Source of the DNA: Bacteroidota bacterium
GTDB taxonomy: Bacteria > Bacteroidota > Rhodothermia > Balneolales > Balneolaceae
Assembly (NCBI GenBank): GCA_003045995.1
Contig: PZPG01000005.1
Span: 8,831 to 52,557, forward strand
Reading direction: 5' to 3'
Length of the DNA stretch: 43,727 nucleotides
Shown here: one piece after another, positions 28,519-35,889 of the stretch
Layout of the letters: each line of letters starts with the position of its first letter
How positions within the stretch are numbered: the first letter of the stretch is position 1
The notes under the pieces: generated by a model
Databases searched by the model: none
The model's input: only the letters and a program-made list of their open reading frames with translations
Told to the model about the DNA's origin: nothing
Translations under genes and position numbers: made by a program

Positions 28519-29534
28519 CTTTTTCGAGAATTTTGAGCGGGGCAATTCACGATTACGATTACGATCTGCCACAAGAGCTGATCGCGCAGAAACCGGCAGA
28601 ACCCAGGGATCACTCCCGACTGCTTATCTACAACCGGGCCGACCGGTCTGTCCGGGATGATCTTTTTACGAATATCGGTCGTTATCTGCCCAAAAACAGC
28701 GCGCTCGTAGTGAACAATAGCCGTGTGGAGCGGTGTCGCCTATTGTTTCATGAGGAGAAAACAGAACTCTTTGTTACCAAGGCTTTCGACCCGTTTACGA
28801 TTGAAGCGATGGTTCGGCCCGGGAAACGTTTCAAGCCAGGAACACGAACCGAACTGTTTCCAGGTGTGTTTGCGGAAACCCTCTCTGTAACGGAGGATGG
28901 TTTGCGCCGGATCCGATTGTCCGAAGAGATCGACAGTGACCGGTTTGAACCTTTTCGATACACTCCCTTTCCCCCCTACATTGAGCGCGACGAATCGCTG
29001 GCCGGACGATATCAAACCGTCTATGCCCGGGATGAAGGAAGCAAAGCTGCTCCCACAGCGGGTCTTCACTTCACGCCGGAACTGATGCAACGGCTAACCG
29101 GCGCCGGCCATCCGTTTTGTGAGGTCACACTCCACGTGGGGATGGGCACGTTCGCACCAGTGAAAACCGACCGGATTGAGGAGCATGTCATGCATAGCGA
29201 GTGGTTTCAGGTGAGCGAAGAGCAGGCGAAAAACCTGAATGCACATACAGAGCGAACTGCCGTCGGAACCACATCGATTCGGGTGCTGGAGTCGATGCGA
29301 ACCGAAAACGGGCAATTTGTTCCGCAGTCCGGCGACACCGACATTTTTATCCGACCCGGGTACACCTTCCGGCATACCGATCATATCATCACCAACTTCC
29401 ATCTGCCCAAAAGTACTCTCTTAATGCTGGTGTCGGCATTTATCGGGCTCGAAGAGATGCATCGAATCTACCGCCACGCCATTGAGCAACGTTACCGGTT
29501 CTACTCCTTCGGGGATGCGATGTTGTTACTGTAA
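28491..29534 (+). CDS. queA: S-adenosylmethionine:tRNA ribosyltransferase-isomerase
   Basis: QueA adds the epoxycyclopentanediol precursor of queuosine to tRNA from S-adenosylmethionine. Diagnostic segments are YDLPQELIAQKPAEPRDHSRLL, AAPTAGLHFT and HVGMGTFAPV, described by their key residues, plus TNFHLPKSTLLMLVSAF near the end. The ATG at 28491 (347 aa) overlaps dxs by 28 bp and adds 14 residues that are not family-like. A TTG at 28533 (MSGAIHDYDYDLP, 333 aa) is nearer the usual start. The choice between them is open. Confidence 0.93.
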   Translation: MSGTLFSQLTFSRILSGAIHDYDYDLPQELIAQKPAEPRDHSRLLIYNRADRSVRDDLFTNIGRYLPKNSALVVNNSRVERCRLLFHEEKTELFVTKAFDPFTIEAMVRPGKRFKPGTRTELFPGVFAETLSVTEDGLRRIRLSEEIDSDRFEPFRYTPFPPYIERDESLAGRYQTVYARDEGSKAAPTAGLHFTPELMQRLTGAGHPFCEVTLHVGMGTFAPVKTDRIEEHVMHSEWFQVSEEQAKNLNAHTERTAVGTTSIRVLESMRTENGQFVPQSGDTDIFIRPGYTFRHTDHIITNFHLPKSTLLMLVSAFIGLEEMHRIYRHAIEQRYRFYSFGDAMLLL

Positions 29535-29633
29535 AGAGGCGCTGTTACTGCCAAACGTAGACATCCAATTCACCGAGCTACTTTACTCGCCGCCTGACTC
29601 CGTATCTCTGAGTTACTGCCTGGCGTCCGTCTC

Positions 29634-29855
29634 TTACTCCGGCTCCCCCGACACTTCTCCGGCCTGTGCTTCCCGGTACGCTTTTACAATTGTCTGGTTC
29701 ATGTGCCGCTTGTAGTGTTTATACTCGTACACACGAACCGTGAATTCGGAGTGAAAAGACCCGTCATTGCAATCGACGTGCACTTTTTCGGGCTGATCAC
29801 TCTCCGAAATCACAACTTTAATATCGCCGAGGTTGTACGACTCGATGGGTTTCAT
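29634..29855 (-). CDS. Hypothetical protein, 73 aa, coupled to the S9 peptidase
   Basis: I do not recognise this protein (MKPIESYNLGDIKVVISES to AQAGEVSGEPE). The ATG at 29853-29855 shares one base with the stop of the S9 peptidase gene (TAATG on the minus strand), a classic coupling arrangement. It is soluble, mixed alpha/beta in appearance and rich in His, Tyr and Lys in the middle (VYEYKHYKRHMN). The frame is open further upstream, but that part lies inside the peptidase gene. Confidence 0.6.
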   Translation of the reverse strand: MKPIESYNLGDIKVVISESDQPEKVHVDCNDGSFHSEFTVRVYEYKHYKRHMNQTIVKAYREAQAGEVSGEPE

Positions 29856-31948
29856 TAGTTCTTCACGGGAACTGGTGCGTCCCAATGTGGCATTTCGGCA
29901 CCGGCATCCCCAGTCATGAGGTAGGTGTCGAACCACTCCAGCATCCGTACATTGTAGTCGTATCGCGATGCTGCTCCCCGGTTTCCGTGACCTTCACCAG
30001 GATAGAAAACCAGACGCACTGGTACTTCAGGCTTCCGCACTTTCAGGTGGCGGTACAGTTCCAGGGACTGCGCCGGATGTACCCGTGTATCTTCGGCTCC
30101 GTGCATAATCAAGATCGGGGTCTGGGCACGATCGACCCAGTAGATGGGGCTTCTTCTCAGATAATCCATCCATTTGTCATCGGAGTCCCACATCCGCTCA
30201 CGGGAATGAACCAGATACAGTTCGTCCGGAATGTCGCTCGTACCCCACTTTGAAAGGTTGTTGCTGATTCCCACAAACATCACCGCAGCAGCAAATCGAT
30301 CGGAGTAGTAGGTGCTCATCCATGCAGAGGCGTATCCGCCGTAGGATCCTCCCGTCACCCCGATCCGTTCTGCATCGGCAATTCCAGCCGAAATAAGGTA
30401 ATCCACCCCGTCCACCACGTCGTCAAACTCTTTTCCGGACAGATCGGCCTGGCTGCTGTAGGCAAATTCCGTTCCCCGCCCGGTACTTCCGCGATAGTTC
30501 GGGTAGAATACGGCATATCCTTTTCCAGCTGCCATCTGCCCTGGCATGGAGTAGGCTGTAAGCCATCCGTTCGAGTAGTGTGCCTCGGGACCACCATGAA
30601 CCACCGTGATCACCGGATACCGCGTACCCTCCTCGTATCCAACGGGGTAAATCAGCATTCCGTCAATATCAAACATGCCGTCTCGTGTTTTGTAGGTAAC
30701 GACCTCCTGCTTCCCAAGCTCAACCTCCTCCAGCCAATCGTTGTGGAAGGTTTTTCGCTCCGGGCTTCCCCCGTCTTCGATAAGGAACAGTTCGGACGGA
30801 TGTGCCGGTGTGCTTGCCGTAATTGCGATAAGCCCGGAACCGTAGCTCATTCCGCCAATGGCCATCGCATCACCCCGAACAAAAACTTCTTTGGAACTGC
30901 CGTCGGGCGCAATGGTTCCGATGACGCCGGATGTACTTTCGCTGGCCAAAAAGGTGATTTCATTGTCGTCGGTCCACGCGATCTGCTCATATTTGCCCTC
31001 GAAGGAGCCGTCGATCATTTCGGGGGTGCCGCCGCTGGCTGAGACCGTTAGAATCCGTCCGTCGGTGGGGTCGTGAATATCTTTTCCGGCACGAATGGCC
31101 AGTTGTTCGCCGTTCGGACTCCATACAATCTGCCCGATCTTTCCGGCATTGTTGACCTCGGCGATTACGTCACCGGATTGTGCGTCCACGACTTTCACCT
31201 TCTGGTACATGTAAAAGTCATCGATGTTGGGTGTTGGCGTGGTGGTGATCGCAAGCCGATCGCCGGAGGGGCTCCACTCGGTCATATGAACCATGCCCTC
31301 TGCATTGATGCGCATCGCATTGGCATCGGCCTCTGTCACGTTTACAATGTAGGCGCGCCGGAAGGTTTGGTTCTCCTCATACACGTCGGCTTTGTAGGGC
31401 AGGGGGGATGAGGATGTTTCGGCGGGCTCCGACGAGGTAAATACGATATGCGAGCCGTCTGAGTTCCACTGATAGCCGGAGATACTTCGCTCGTAGCTGT
31501 AGATTTTCACCGCTTCGCCACCGTCGAGCGGGAGTTCGTAGAGGGCGCGTCCGTTGTCGCCGGAGCGGCTGGCCAGGAAGGTGATCGCTTCATGGCCGGG
31601 TCGAAACTGTACCGAGCCCACGGAACCGACGGTGTAATAGGGTTTGGCTTCGCCGGTTTCGGTGTTCATTACGTACAGATGGCTGGATGCGCTGCTGTTG
31701 GATTCGTAGGGATCAGCCGGAACGCTAACGGTGTAGGCAACGGCCGATCCGTCTGGTGACAGGATTGCATTGCTTACGCTTTGCATCTTTGCGATATGGT
31801 CCGGGGTGATGGACTGCGCTTCGGCGGCTTGCGGTTGTGCGATAGTGGCCAGGTTTAGTATCGCCAGGCTAAGCACCATCAAGGTCATAAAAGTGTTGGT
31901 TCCCTTGGTTTGTCTCTTGGTTTGATGTATGAAATCGTTCATGGTCAT
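29855..31948 (-). CDS. S9-family (prolyl oligopeptidase-like) serine peptidase, exported
   Basis: The 697-aa protein has an N-terminal signal peptide (FMTLMVLSLAILNLATIAQP), a beta-propeller region of WD/PD40-type blades (about 50-410) and a C-terminal alpha/beta hydrolase domain. The nucleophile motif is GGSYGGYA (Ser near residue 535), followed by the acid in HGAEDTRVHP and the histidine in PGEGHGNRG. It resembles dipeptidyl-peptidase/acylaminoacyl-peptidase enzymes that cut short peptides in the periplasm. A second ATG lies two codons inside. It is divergent from the alkaline phosphatase gene. Confidence 0.92.
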   Translation of the reverse strand: MTMNDFIHQTKRQTKGTNTFMTLMVLSLAILNLATIAQPQAAEAQSITPDHIAKMQSVSNAILSPDGSAVAYTVSVPADPYESNSSASSHLYVMNTETGEAKPYYTVGSVGSVQFRPGHEAITFLASRSGDNGRALYELPLDGGEAVKIYSYERSISGYQWNSDGSHIVFTSSEPAETSSSPLPYKADVYEENQTFRRAYIVNVTEADANAMRINAEGMVHMTEWSPSGDRLAITTTPTPNIDDFYMYQKVKVVDAQSGDVIAEVNNAGKIGQIVWSPNGEQLAIRAGKDIHDPTDGRILTVSASGGTPEMIDGSFEGKYEQIAWTDDNEITFLASESTSGVIGTIAPDGSSKEVFVRGDAMAIGGMSYGSGLIAITASTPAHPSELFLIEDGGSPERKTFHNDWLEEVELGKQEVVTYKTRDGMFDIDGMLIYPVGYEEGTRYPVITVVHGGPEAHYSNGWLTAYSMPGQMAAGKGYAVFYPNYRGSTGRGTEFAYSSQADLSGKEFDDVVDGVDYLISAGIADAERIGVTGGSYGGYASAWMSTYYSDRFAAAVMFVGISNNLSKWGTSDIPDELYLVHSRERMWDSDDKWMDYLRRSPIYWVDRAQTPILIMHGAEDTRVHPAQSLELYRHLKVRKPEVPVRLVFYPGEGHGNRGAASRYDYNVRMLEWFDTYLMTGDAGAEMPHWDAPVPVKN

Positions 31949-32109
31949 AATGTTTGGTTTTGATGGACTGATATCAGTGCTCGAAAATAGGAAATATCGC
32001 GGAATATTCGTGTATCAATTCCAGGTAACGGAAAGTTCATTCGCGTTTCAGCGGGAAAATTCGGATTTTTAAGTACTCATTTAACAACTTTTCAACCCAC
32101 TCGATTACC

Positions 32110-33696
32110 ATGAAAAAAGGAAAAAACGTCTCTCGTCTCGAATTTTTGAAAACAGGATTGCTTACCGCCGGAGCGATTGGAACCGGGGTTGCCGGATCAG
32201 GAATCACTGGGTCGAGAGCTGGATCAGGAGCGGGTGGGGCCGGAGTGATGTCGAACCAGCACGCAGGAGAAGCCAAGAATGTGATTTTTCTGGTGAGTGA
32301 TGGGATGAGTTCCGGAACGCTCACGCTAGCTGAGTTAGTGAAGCAAGGGAAAATGGGGGCACCAACGCATTGGATGAAGATGTATGCGTCCGACCCGTCT
32401 GGATTGGCGGGGGTGAGTGGGGTGGTGGGGTCGAATGGTGCATCTGGGGTGAACGGAGCTGCAGGGGGGTTTGGCAAACCATATCATCGGGGCCTTATGG
32501 ATATGGCGTCGCTTAGTTCTCTCGTGACGGATTCAGCAGCAGCGGCATCGTCGTGGGGGTGCGGGCATCGCATCAATAATGGAGGGGTGAACTGGGGTCC
32601 ATATAATGAGCAGTATAAGCCGGTTTTGGAGATCTTTCGGGATGCGGGAAAGGCAACCGGTTTGGTGACAACGACGCGTATTACACATGCAACACCGGCT
32701 GGATTCTCTGCAAATGTGCCAAGCCGGAATATGGAGAATGAAATTGCCGTGCAGTATCTGGAGCGGGAATTTGATTTGCTGATGGGTGGCGGAAGGCGCC
32801 ATTTTACGGAGGAGCGGCGCCCTGATAAGCGGAATTTGTTGCAGGAATTTGAGCAGAAAGGATACAAGGTTGCACTTAGTAAGTCGGAGATGGAGGGGGC
32901 TGCTGGGGAAAACGCTACGGGTAAATTGCTCGGTCTTTTCTACGATTCACATCTTCCCTACACGGTAGATCATCAATCCCTTCCTGAACTGCAAAACAGT
33001 GTACCGACACTGGCAGAAATGACATCGGTTGCCCTTCAGCGACTCAGTGACTCCGGCAAAGATGGATTTATTCTGCAAATTGAGGGTGGACGGGTGGATC
33101 ATGCAGCTCATGGAAACGATGCAGCAGGATTGATTTACGATCAGATTGCATTTGATGACGCGATAAAGGTGGTGATGGATTTCACGGAAAACCGGGATGA
33201 TACGCTTGTGATTCTCACGACCGATCATGCCAATGCAAATCCCGGCCTTGTGGGGCTTGGTTCTTCCTACTCACAATCGAACGACATGCTTAAAACCATT
33301 TTTGAGGCACGGCATAGCATGGAGTGGATGTTTGAGGAGATGGACTATTCGTGGTCGGATGGGGTATTAACCGGCTTGAAAGTGAAGCAAATTCTGGACT
33401 TGATCGAATATACCACGCGGATTCAGCTGGCGAATGAGGAAGCGCTGATGATTAAACGGGCATTTGAGGGTACACTAGAGGTGCCATTTCGGAATCGTCA
33501 GGGGCCCGGAGCGGTGATCGGTAGTGTGCTGGCGAACTATAATGGAGTAAATTTCTTGAGCACCAATCATACATCCGATTTTGTGGAGCTGGCAGCGTGG
33601 GGGCCTGGCAGTGAGGGGCTCCCGGGGATCACTCGCAATACCGATCTTTTTGATCTGATGGTGACGATGGCGGGGGTAGGTGAGTTTGCCGAGTAG
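32110..33696 (+). CDS. Alkaline phosphatase, exported
   Basis: The 528-aa metalloenzyme of the alkaline phosphatase family releases phosphate from monoesters. NVIFLVSDGMS gives the first metal aspartate, VTDSAAAASSWGCG holds the nucleophile Ser142, and GRVDHAAH, TTDHAN and the late NHTSDFV supply the other Zn ligands. The N-terminus (SRLEFLK, then a hydrophobic stretch) resembles a Tat signal, but with a single arginine. Two Gly/Ser/Ala-rich stretches (about 25-48 and 96-118) look like insertions. Phosphate regulation is plausible but no Pho box is visible. Confidence 0.92.
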   Translation: MKKGKNVSRLEFLKTGLLTAGAIGTGVAGSGITGSRAGSGAGGAGVMSNQHAGEAKNVIFLVSDGMSSGTLTLAELVKQGKMGAPTHWMKMYASDPSGLAGVSGVVGSNGASGVNGAAGGFGKPYHRGLMDMASLSSLVTDSAAAASSWGCGHRINNGGVNWGPYNEQYKPVLEIFRDAGKATGLVTTTRITHATPAGFSANVPSRNMENEIAVQYLEREFDLLMGGGRRHFTEERRPDKRNLLQEFEQKGYKVALSKSEMEGAAGENATGKLLGLFYDSHLPYTVDHQSLPELQNSVPTLAEMTSVALQRLSDSGKDGFILQIEGGRVDHAAHGNDAAGLIYDQIAFDDAIKVVMDFTENRDDTLVILTTDHANANPGLVGLGSSYSQSNDMLKTIFEARHSMEWMFEEMDYSWSDGVLTGLKVKQILDLIEYTTRIQLANEEALMIKRAFEGTLEVPFRNRQGPGAVIGSVLANYNGVNFLSTNHTSDFVELAAWGPGSEGLPGITRNTDLFDLMVTMAGVGEFAE

Positions 33697-33721
33697 GGTT
33701 CTCAGGTGGGTTTCTCGAATC

Positions 33722-34201
33722 TTACGAGGAGCGTTCCCCGAGGGTTTTCCGCATGAATGCCGTTAAACTTTGCACATCCATGTAGCCCCGCTTACGGTCC
33801 AAAACACGGCCTTCAGCATTGAGTATAACTGTGAAGGGGTAGGCTGTAACCCCCATTTTGAGCGCAAAATCGGCGGCAGTCATCTCATCACCCAGAAAAT
33901 AAACGATCTCCTCTGAATTACCATCTACTTTTACCGGGTGGAAGCCTCTGTCGATGACGGCTCGGGTGGATGGGGCCGGGTACACTTCTCTCGCCATTTT
34001 TCGGCAAAACTTGCATCCGGTTTCGTAGATATCAACCAGAATGAGCTTGTTGTCGTTGGATGCACGCTCGAAGGCTTCAGCGAGGGAGATCCAGTCGGGT
34101 TCATTCTCAATTTCATCCGGGGCAATCTCTCGGATGGAGAAGTAGAAGAAGACACTCAGAAAGAGGGCTGCCAGGAGAGTGATTAAAAGTTTTCGGTTCA
34201 T
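33722..34201 (-). CDS. Membrane-anchored thioredoxin-like protein
   Basis: The 159-aa protein has an N-terminal membrane anchor (residues 4-22) and a thioredoxin fold with the redox pair CKFC (Cys63, Cys66). The sequence GVTAYPFTVILNAEGRVL contains the conserved cis-proline. It is probably a periplasmic disulfide oxidoreductase or a donor to a specific partner, similar to thioredoxin_7/DsbD-gamma-like proteins. It is convergent with the alkaline phosphatase gene. A 12-bp tandem array begins 3 bp upstream of its ATG. Confidence 0.85.
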   Translation of the reverse strand: MNRKLLITLLAALFLSVFFYFSIREIAPDEIENEPDWISLAEAFERASNDNKLILVDIYETGCKFCRKMAREVYPAPSTRAVIDRGFHPVKVDGNSEEIVYFLGDEMTAADFALKMGVTAYPFTVILNAEGRVLDRKRGYMDVQSLTAFMRKTLGERSS

Positions 34202-34204
34202 GCT

Positions 34205-34313
34205 TGTTCTCGCGCCTGTTTTTTTCGCCTGTATTTACAATTGTATTCACACTTGTATTTACGCTTGTATTTACACCTGTTCTCGCGCCTGTTCTCGCGT
34301 CTGTTATCACGCC
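34205..34313 (-). repeat. 12-bp x9 tandem array upstream of the thioredoxin gene
   Basis: Nine units begin with TGT on the plus strand at 34205, 34217, 34230, 34242, 34254, 34266, 34278, 34290 and 34302. All are 12 bp except the second (13). Two sub-types alternate in blocks: TGTTCTCGCGCC and TGTATTTACACT. The array touches the thioredoxin leader (start codon 34199-34201), so it would be part of its promoter or 5' UTR. Confidence 0.85.
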
Positions 34314-34525
34314 TTTTTTTGGTTTCGTATGACAAGAGTTTCTATGGCTACCATAGGCAGAAAAATACGAAAAAAACGGTATTTTTCGGGGCTACGAATC
34401 ACAATAGGAAGAATTTGTTTGAACGGGATGATCCGAATTCCTGTTAGTTTCGTACTTGGAGGGATCGGAAAAGGTTTACCAAAAATTGTTTCTGAACGAA
34501 TGAAAAGAGAATTTACAACAAGGGT
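34314..34525. other. Intergenic region before the RND adaptor gene
   Basis: This is AT-rich DNA with no recognised gene. An open frame across it on the plus strand has no protein-like character. It should hold the promoter of the efflux operon; I cannot fix its position. Confidence 0.4.
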
Positions 34526-35869
34526 ATGTACAACATGGGCATGGATATTTTAGGTATCAAAGGTTCTGGTTTAACGCGTTGGTTTTGGCTTTTCGTTTTG
34601 ATGGGTCTTGTTGTATCGCTGACTTCTTGTGGTGGTGGAGAGGAGGAGGTGGCTCCGGAGGGAGCAGAGGGTACAGGGATCATCCCTGCGGTGGAAGCCG
34701 TGGAAGCACGGTTTGGGAGGCTGCCCCTGGAGGAGCGGTTGAGCGGAATTGTTCGTTCTCAAAATCAGGTGGAGGTGGTGTCCCGTATTACGGCGCTTAC
34801 CGACCAGGTGTTTGTGCAAAATGGGGATCCCGTGGAGAAGGGGGATCTTCTCGTGAAGTTGTCGGACCGGGAGTACCGGGAGCAATTGCGTCAGGCGGAA
34901 GCCAATCTGCGTATCGCCAATGCCCGGCTGCGACAAGCGGAGGTTCTTCTGGAGGAGGAGCGGAGAACATCAACCCGACAAAAACAACTTTTTGACAGGG
35001 GTTTACTTAGTGATGTGGATCTGGAGCAGACAGAGGCGGCACTTGCCTCAGCAGAAGCGGGGTTTGATTTAGCGGAGGCGCAGGTGGAGCAAGCGGAAGC
35101 AACGGTGGAGGAGCGTAAAGAGAATTTGGCGCAAACGGAGATTCGTTCGCCGGTAAGAGGGACCGTTGGGAACCGCAATGTGGAGCCAGGAATGCAAGTT
35201 TCGCCCGGGTCGTCGCTGTTTACCGTGGGGGATCTGAATGATGCGACGGTGACGGTGAATCTAACGGAAAGGATGCTTTCTTATATTGAAGTGGGACAAA
35301 CGGTGCAGGTGGTGTCGGATGCGATGGAGGATACGTTTCTGGAGGGGGCCGTTTCCCGAATTTCGCCGTTTTTGGGTGAGGGGAATTTTAGTACCGAAGC
35401 GGAAATTGATCTGGCAAATACGTCCGGTGTGTTGATTCCGGGCATGTTTGTAACGGTGGATATATTTTATGGGGAAAGTGAACAGGCAACGATTATTCCG
35501 CTGAGTGCGATCTACCGGCATCCGAGAACAGGGATTACAGGTGTGTACGTGTCCTCGACGTTTGGCACCGAAACGCCACTTCCAATCCAAACCGATACAG
35601 ATGATCCGGGACCCTTGAGTATGCCAACAGACGTGGAATTTCGCCCGGTGCAGGTGGTGGCTAAAGGGAGAGAGTCGGCTGGGGTGACGGGGATTCAGAG
35701 CGGGGAGTGGGTGGTTACGGTGGGGCAGAACCTACTGATCGGTGGTGAGGGTCGGGCGCGTATTCGTCCATTAACCTGGGAACGAATGATGAGCTTGCAG
35801 CGACTGCAACCGTCGGATTTATTAAAAAATGTGATGGAATCGAGAACGTCACCGGATAACTCTCTTTAG
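34526..35869 (+). CDS. RND efflux periplasmic adaptor (membrane fusion) lipoprotein
   Basis: The 447-aa protein has a lipoprotein signal (LTSC, lipidated Cys35). Its architecture is that of a HlyD/AcrA-type adaptor: a barrel-sandwich half (VVSRITALTDQVFVQNGDPV), a long alpha-hairpin with Glu/Ala heptads (about 115-205), the second half (TEIRSPVRGTVGNRNVEPG) and a beta-barrel domain. It bridges the inner-membrane pump and an outer-membrane channel. In-frame ATGs at 34535 and 34541 are alternative starts. The pump gene follows after 20 bp, the second half of which is a duplicated gene end. Confidence 0.92.
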   Translation: MYNMGMDILGIKGSGLTRWFWLFVLMGLVVSLTSCGGGEEEVAPEGAEGTGIIPAVEAVEARFGRLPLEERLSGIVRSQNQVEVVSRITALTDQVFVQNGDPVEKGDLLVKLSDREYREQLRQAEANLRIANARLRQAEVLLEEERRTSTRQKQLFDRGLLSDVDLEQTEAALASAEAGFDLAEAQVEQAEATVEERKENLAQTEIRSPVRGTVGNRNVEPGMQVSPGSSLFTVGDLNDATVTVNLTERMLSYIEVGQTVQVVSDAMEDTFLEGAVSRISPFLGEGNFSTEAEIDLANTSGVLIPGMFVTVDIFYGESEQATIIPLSAIYRHPRTGITGVYVSSTFGTETPLPIQTDTDDPGPLSMPTDVEFRPVQVVAKGRESAGVTGIQSGEWVVTVGQNLLIGGEGRARIRPLTWERMMSLQRLQPSDLLKNVMESRTSPDNSL

Positions 35870-35888
35870 ATGATAACTCTGTATAGAT
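35855..35888 (+). repeat. 17-bp x2 tandem repeat spanning the adaptor stop codon
   Basis: GATAACTCTCTTTAGAT (35855-35871) is followed directly by GATAACTCTGTATAGAT (35872-35888), with two differences. The TAG stop (35867-35869) is in the first copy. The second copy ends one base before the pump's ATG, so the repeat makes up the whole spacer and displaces any Shine-Dalgarno sequence. Confidence 0.88.
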
Positions 35889-35889
35889 C

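Noticed and set aside
29524-29560. Stop-anchored 19-bp repeat after queA (TGTTACTG twice)
   Set aside because: Eight bases match exactly but the rest of the unit is poorly conserved, so it is suggestive only.
33694-33721. Stop-anchored repeat after the alkaline phosphatase gene (GGTTCTC/GGTTTCTC)
   Set aside because: The similarity is only 7-8 bp with an indel, too weak to count with the clear arrays.
34113-34310. Minus-strand open frame across the 12-bp array with VNTS repeats
   Set aside because: It is in a different frame from the thioredoxin gene and overlaps it. Any 12-bp repeat without stops gives such a frame.
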